From the NCBI GenBank assembly GCA_024697625.1, contig JAILFJ010000177.1:1-64000 (forward strand): DNA of 64,000 nucleotides, read 5' to 3'. Position numbers and translations under genes: made by a program. Under the pieces are notes generated by a model. The model was not told the origin of the DNA. It did not search any database and was given only the letters and a program-made list of their open reading frames with translations. This DNA comes from Oscillospiraceae bacterium (GTDB lineage: Bacteria > Bacillota > Clostridia > Oscillospirales > Oscillospiraceae). Positions 61,943 through 64,000 of the stretch are shown piece by piece; positions within the stretch are counted from its first letter, which is position 1, and every line of letters starts with the position of its first letter.

Positions 61943-63358
61943 ATGAACTATTGCCCTGATTGCGGAGCAAAACTGACCGTGAACGCCAGATTCTGCTTCA
62001 ACTGCGGAAGGCCTCTGACAGCAGTTCCGGCTGCAGACGCTGTGCCGGAGAGCCTGAGCGCGGCAGTTGCTGTACCTGCAGACCCGCAGGCTGCAGACGC
62101 TGTGCCTGCAGCTGTACCGGAGGATCAGCTTACCGCAGCCGTCACACCCGGGGATCCGCAGGCAGCACCCGGCTTCTCTGCTCCCTCTGTGTCAGAATGG
62201 GTCAAGCCTGCACAGCCGGCTGCAGACCCTGCCGAAGCCGCAGCGGAACAGGCCAAGGCAGAGCATTCCGCTCCGGACGCAGGGATCGATCTGGGCGAAT
62301 GGACCGGCGCGGGTGATGCCGCAGACGGCCCGCAGCAGGGCTGTCTCTTTCTGATGCGCGGCAGAAACGAGAATCCGAACGACCGTGTCCCAGTCACCGT
62401 CTTCATCGACGGCACGGACTGCGGGCCCATCGAGGAGTTCAACGAGCATCAGTATCCCGTATCCTTCGGCTCCCACGCGCTGTCATTCCGGGTTCCCGGA
62501 CGGGAGGCTCAGGATCGGGTCTTCTCCGTCACGCCGGATGCGCCGGAGAAGAAAATCTTCTTCTCTGTGCCGAGGAAGCACCTGAAGCTGAAAATGCCTT
62601 CCCTTCCCCGTAAAAAGGCGAAGGCTGCTGCTCCGACTTCCGCTCGGGCCGCTGCTCCTGTCCCGGGAGCCAAGGCGGCCGCCGCTCCGGCTGCCGCAGG
62701 TGCGGCCGTTTCGGCTGCGGGAGCAGCTCCGGTCTCAAAAGCAGCGCGCCGGGCAAAGCACAGAGAAAACCCCGTCGAACACGGCATCCCAAAGCAGATG
62801 CTTCCCCTGAGCTCCTGGAAGTACTTTCTTCTGTCAGTCCTGTACGTGATTCCCGTGGTCGGTCTCGTCTTTCTTCTGATCCACACCTTCAGCTACGGCA
62901 ACATCCACAGAAGAAACTTTGCCAGATCCTACTGGTGCAGGCTCCTGGTGACGGTTCTGCTGATCCTTGGTTTTATCGGGGTCCTGCTGGTACTCGGGCA
63001 GAGCATCAGCGGCTGGATCGAGCAGGCCTTCTACGATGTCGAACAGGGGCTGTACGACCTGGAACAGGGCTTCTACGACATTCAGTACGACTCCGATGAC
63101 ATGGGAGACGACTACTATTATGACACCGACGAGACCGGCGACGACTCCTACTACGACGACGTGGAGGACTTCTTCACCGATGAAGAGTACTATCCTGACG
63201 AATACGCCGATTCCGGGGAAGAGTACTACTCTGACGGGTACTTCGATACCGACGAACAGTATTATCCCCCGGAATACCCCGACACCGACGACCCGTACAG
63301 CTCTGACAGCGGGGAGGAAAGCGGCACAGGCGCAAAAAGATACCGCAGCAGCAGCTGA
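61943..63358 (+). CDS. Zinc-ribbon, PEGA-like membrane protein with Asp/Tyr-rich tail
   Basis: A 471-residue protein from ATG 61943 (GGAGAG upstream). Zinc ribbon (CPDCGAKL...CFNCGRPL), an Ala/Pro-rich linker, a PEGA-like beta domain near 135-215 (VPVTVFIDGTDCGPIEE, HALSFRVPGRE), a second Ala/Pro-rich linker, two helices near 295-320 and 335-360, and a 110-residue tail rich in Asp, Glu and Tyr (DDYYYDTDETGDDSYYDD type). I do not know the family. The tail could bind cations or be a tyrosine-modification substrate; that is speculative. Confidence 0.72.
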   Translation: MNYCPDCGAKLTVNARFCFNCGRPLTAVPAADAVPESLSAAVAVPADPQAADAVPAAVPEDQLTAAVTPGDPQAAPGFSAPSVSEWVKPAQPAADPAEAAAEQAKAEHSAPDAGIDLGEWTGAGDAADGPQQGCLFLMRGRNENPNDRVPVTVFIDGTDCGPIEEFNEHQYPVSFGSHALSFRVPGREAQDRVFSVTPDAPEKKIFFSVPRKHLKLKMPSLPRKKAKAAAPTSARAAAPVPGAKAAAAPAAAGAAVSAAGAAPVSKAARRAKHRENPVEHGIPKQMLPLSSWKYFLLSVLYVIPVVGLVFLLIHTFSYGNIHRRNFARSYWCRLLVTVLLILGFIGVLLVLGQSISGWIEQAFYDVEQGLYDLEQGFYDIQYDSDDMGDDYYYDTDETGDDSYYDDVEDFFTDEEYYPDEYADSGEEYYSDGYFDTDEQYYPPEYPDTDDPYSSDSGEESGTGAKRYRSSS

Positions 63359-63394
63359 GCGTTCCGGTTTCCGGCTGTTTTGCCTTTTCGCCTG

Positions 63395-63423
63395 TTGATT
63401 CGCACAGCGGATTGTAGTATGAT
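63395..63423 (+). promoter_or_regulatory. Promoter of the cytidylate-kinase-like gene
   Basis: TTGATT (63395-63400), 17-base spacer, TATGAT (63418-63423). AGGAGG at 63492-63497 then precedes the ATG at 63506. Confidence 0.6.
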
Positions 63424-63505
63424 CAACAGGTCAGTATGATCAGTCAGTGACAGGCATCTGTCCCTTCCGTGTGAATTCCATCAACGATATCAGGAGGTAT
63501 CATCC

Positions 63506-64000
63506 ATGATCATTACCATCAGCCGGGAATACGGCGCCGGCGGACACACCATCGGTCAGCGCGTCGCCGAAGAGCTCGGCATCGAGTTCTACGACAAGGA
63601 TATCATCAACGCCGCAGTCAAAGAGAGCGGACTGGATGCGCTGGAGGTGGAGCGCGCGGAAGAGGAAATCAACCGCCGTGAGCTCTTTCTGCGTATAATC
63701 GCGCCCTCATCCTATGTGGATCAGCAGTATTACATCCGCTCTATCGAGCAGCGCTTTATCGTGGAACTGGCTCTGAAGGGCCCCTGCGTCATTCTCGGCC
63801 GCTGCGCCGACGACATTCTGGCAAAGGCCAACATCCCCAGTCTGGACGTCTTTCTGTATGCCAGCGATATCCACCGTGCGGCGCGGATCGGCACGCTGAT
63901 CGGCAGCAGCAATCCCACGGAGATCCAGAAAAAGATGCAGAAGACCGACGCCGCCCGGCGTGCCTACTATGAGCAGTTCACCGGCAAAAAGTGGGGCAAT
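63506..64000 (+). CDS. Cytidylate-kinase-like protein, 5' part only
   Basis: The first 165 codons of a gene that runs off the right edge. It has a P-loop-like start (ITISREYGAGGHTIGQRVAEEL), FYDKDII, and CVILGRCADDILA followed by DVFLYASDIHRAARI, matching the cytidylate kinase-like family common in Clostridia. That family is distinct from true Cmk and its in vivo substrate is unclear. AGGAGG lies eight bases before the ATG. Confidence 0.88.
   Translation, partial: MIITISREYGAGGHTIGQRVAEELGIEFYDKDIINAAVKESGLDALEVERAEEEINRRELFLRIIAPSSYVDQQYYIRSIEQRFIVELALKGPCVILGRCADDILAKANIPSLDVFLYASDIHRAARIGTLIGSSNPTEIQKKMQKTDAARRAYYEQFTGKKWGN

Noticed and set aside
1..64000. Insertion sequences, phage or integrative-element ends
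   Set aside because: I searched for transposase- or integrase-like proteins and paired terminal repeats and saw none; the repeats present are explained by domain duplication.

Overview
The window looks like a chromosomal segment of a Gram-positive, moderately G+C-rich Clostridia-type bacterium (Bacillota; the genus cannot be told from sequence alone). Reasons: strong AGGAGG-type ribosome binding sites, sigma-A type promoters, several lipobox lipoproteins, an LCP (LytR-CpsA-Psr) cell-wall protein, a cytidylate-kinase-like protein of the type common in Clostridia, no outer-membrane proteins, and many receptors with a C-terminal domain resembling DUF6273. I see no rRNA, tRNA, CRISPR array, transposase, integrase or phage gene.

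Layout. From about 59.1 kb down to the left edge every gene is on the minus strand (about 40 genes in a row). The right 5 kb holds short units on both strands: a lipoprotein with a Thr-Pro stalk and two Ig-like repeats (+), an acyltransferase-3 membrane protein (-), a zinc-ribbon/PEGA-like membrane protein (+) and the 5' part of a cytidylate-kinase-like gene (+). An LCP protein and a VTT-family membrane protein follow on the minus strand. A terminator-like hairpin abutting a TTGACA/CATAAT promoter at 57.13-57.20 kb then marks the start of the main island.

The main island (56.9 to 25.5 kb) is a dense phospho-signalling locus. It has five Ser/Thr kinases (four transmembrane, one soluble with a fused FHA domain), four PP2C phosphatases (one with a membrane segment and ectodomain), and nine further FHA proteins: two small zinc-ribbon FHA adaptors, two transmembrane FHA receptors, a DUF805-FHA protein, a trypsin-like protease-FHA protein, a VWA-like-FHA protein and an ABC transporter with two FHA domains (Rv1747-like) - eight separate FHA proteins in addition to the kinase-FHA fusion. 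A large secreted subtilase with Ig-like repeats sits in the middle. At the far left (7.0 to 0.1 kb) two more kinases and two more FHA proteins belong to the same families, giving seven kinases and eleven FHA proteins overall.

Between these two parts (25.4 to 7.1 kb) lies a metabolic and transport cassette: a lipoprotein, a family 2 glycosyltransferase, a Gfo/Idh/MocA oxidoreductase, a heterodimeric ABC exporter, a tandem double methyltransferase, a degenerate PP2C-like protein, a HemN/HemW-like radical SAM enzyme, a GtrII-like membrane protein, a DegT/DnrJ-type aminotransferase and a complete Liv-type importer (livKGFHM). My inference is that it makes, modifies, exports or takes up a small glycan- or amino-acid-derived compound, and that the signalling proteins flank or control it.

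How the genes may work together (inference). The transmembrane kinases have a cytoplasmic zinc-ribbon and kinase part, one membrane helix, a (Thr-Pro)n stalk in most of them, and diverse ectodomains. Two transmembrane FHA proteins carry the same ectodomains as two of the kinases: kinase 35838-37751 with FHA 47773-48972, and kinase 46282-47736 with FHA 49044-49868. This suggests matched kinase/phospho-reader receptor pairs. Phosphatases would reset the signal, and the FHA-ABC, FHA-VWA and FHA-protease proteins are candidate outputs. I regard this paired-receptor network as the most likely undescribed system in the window.
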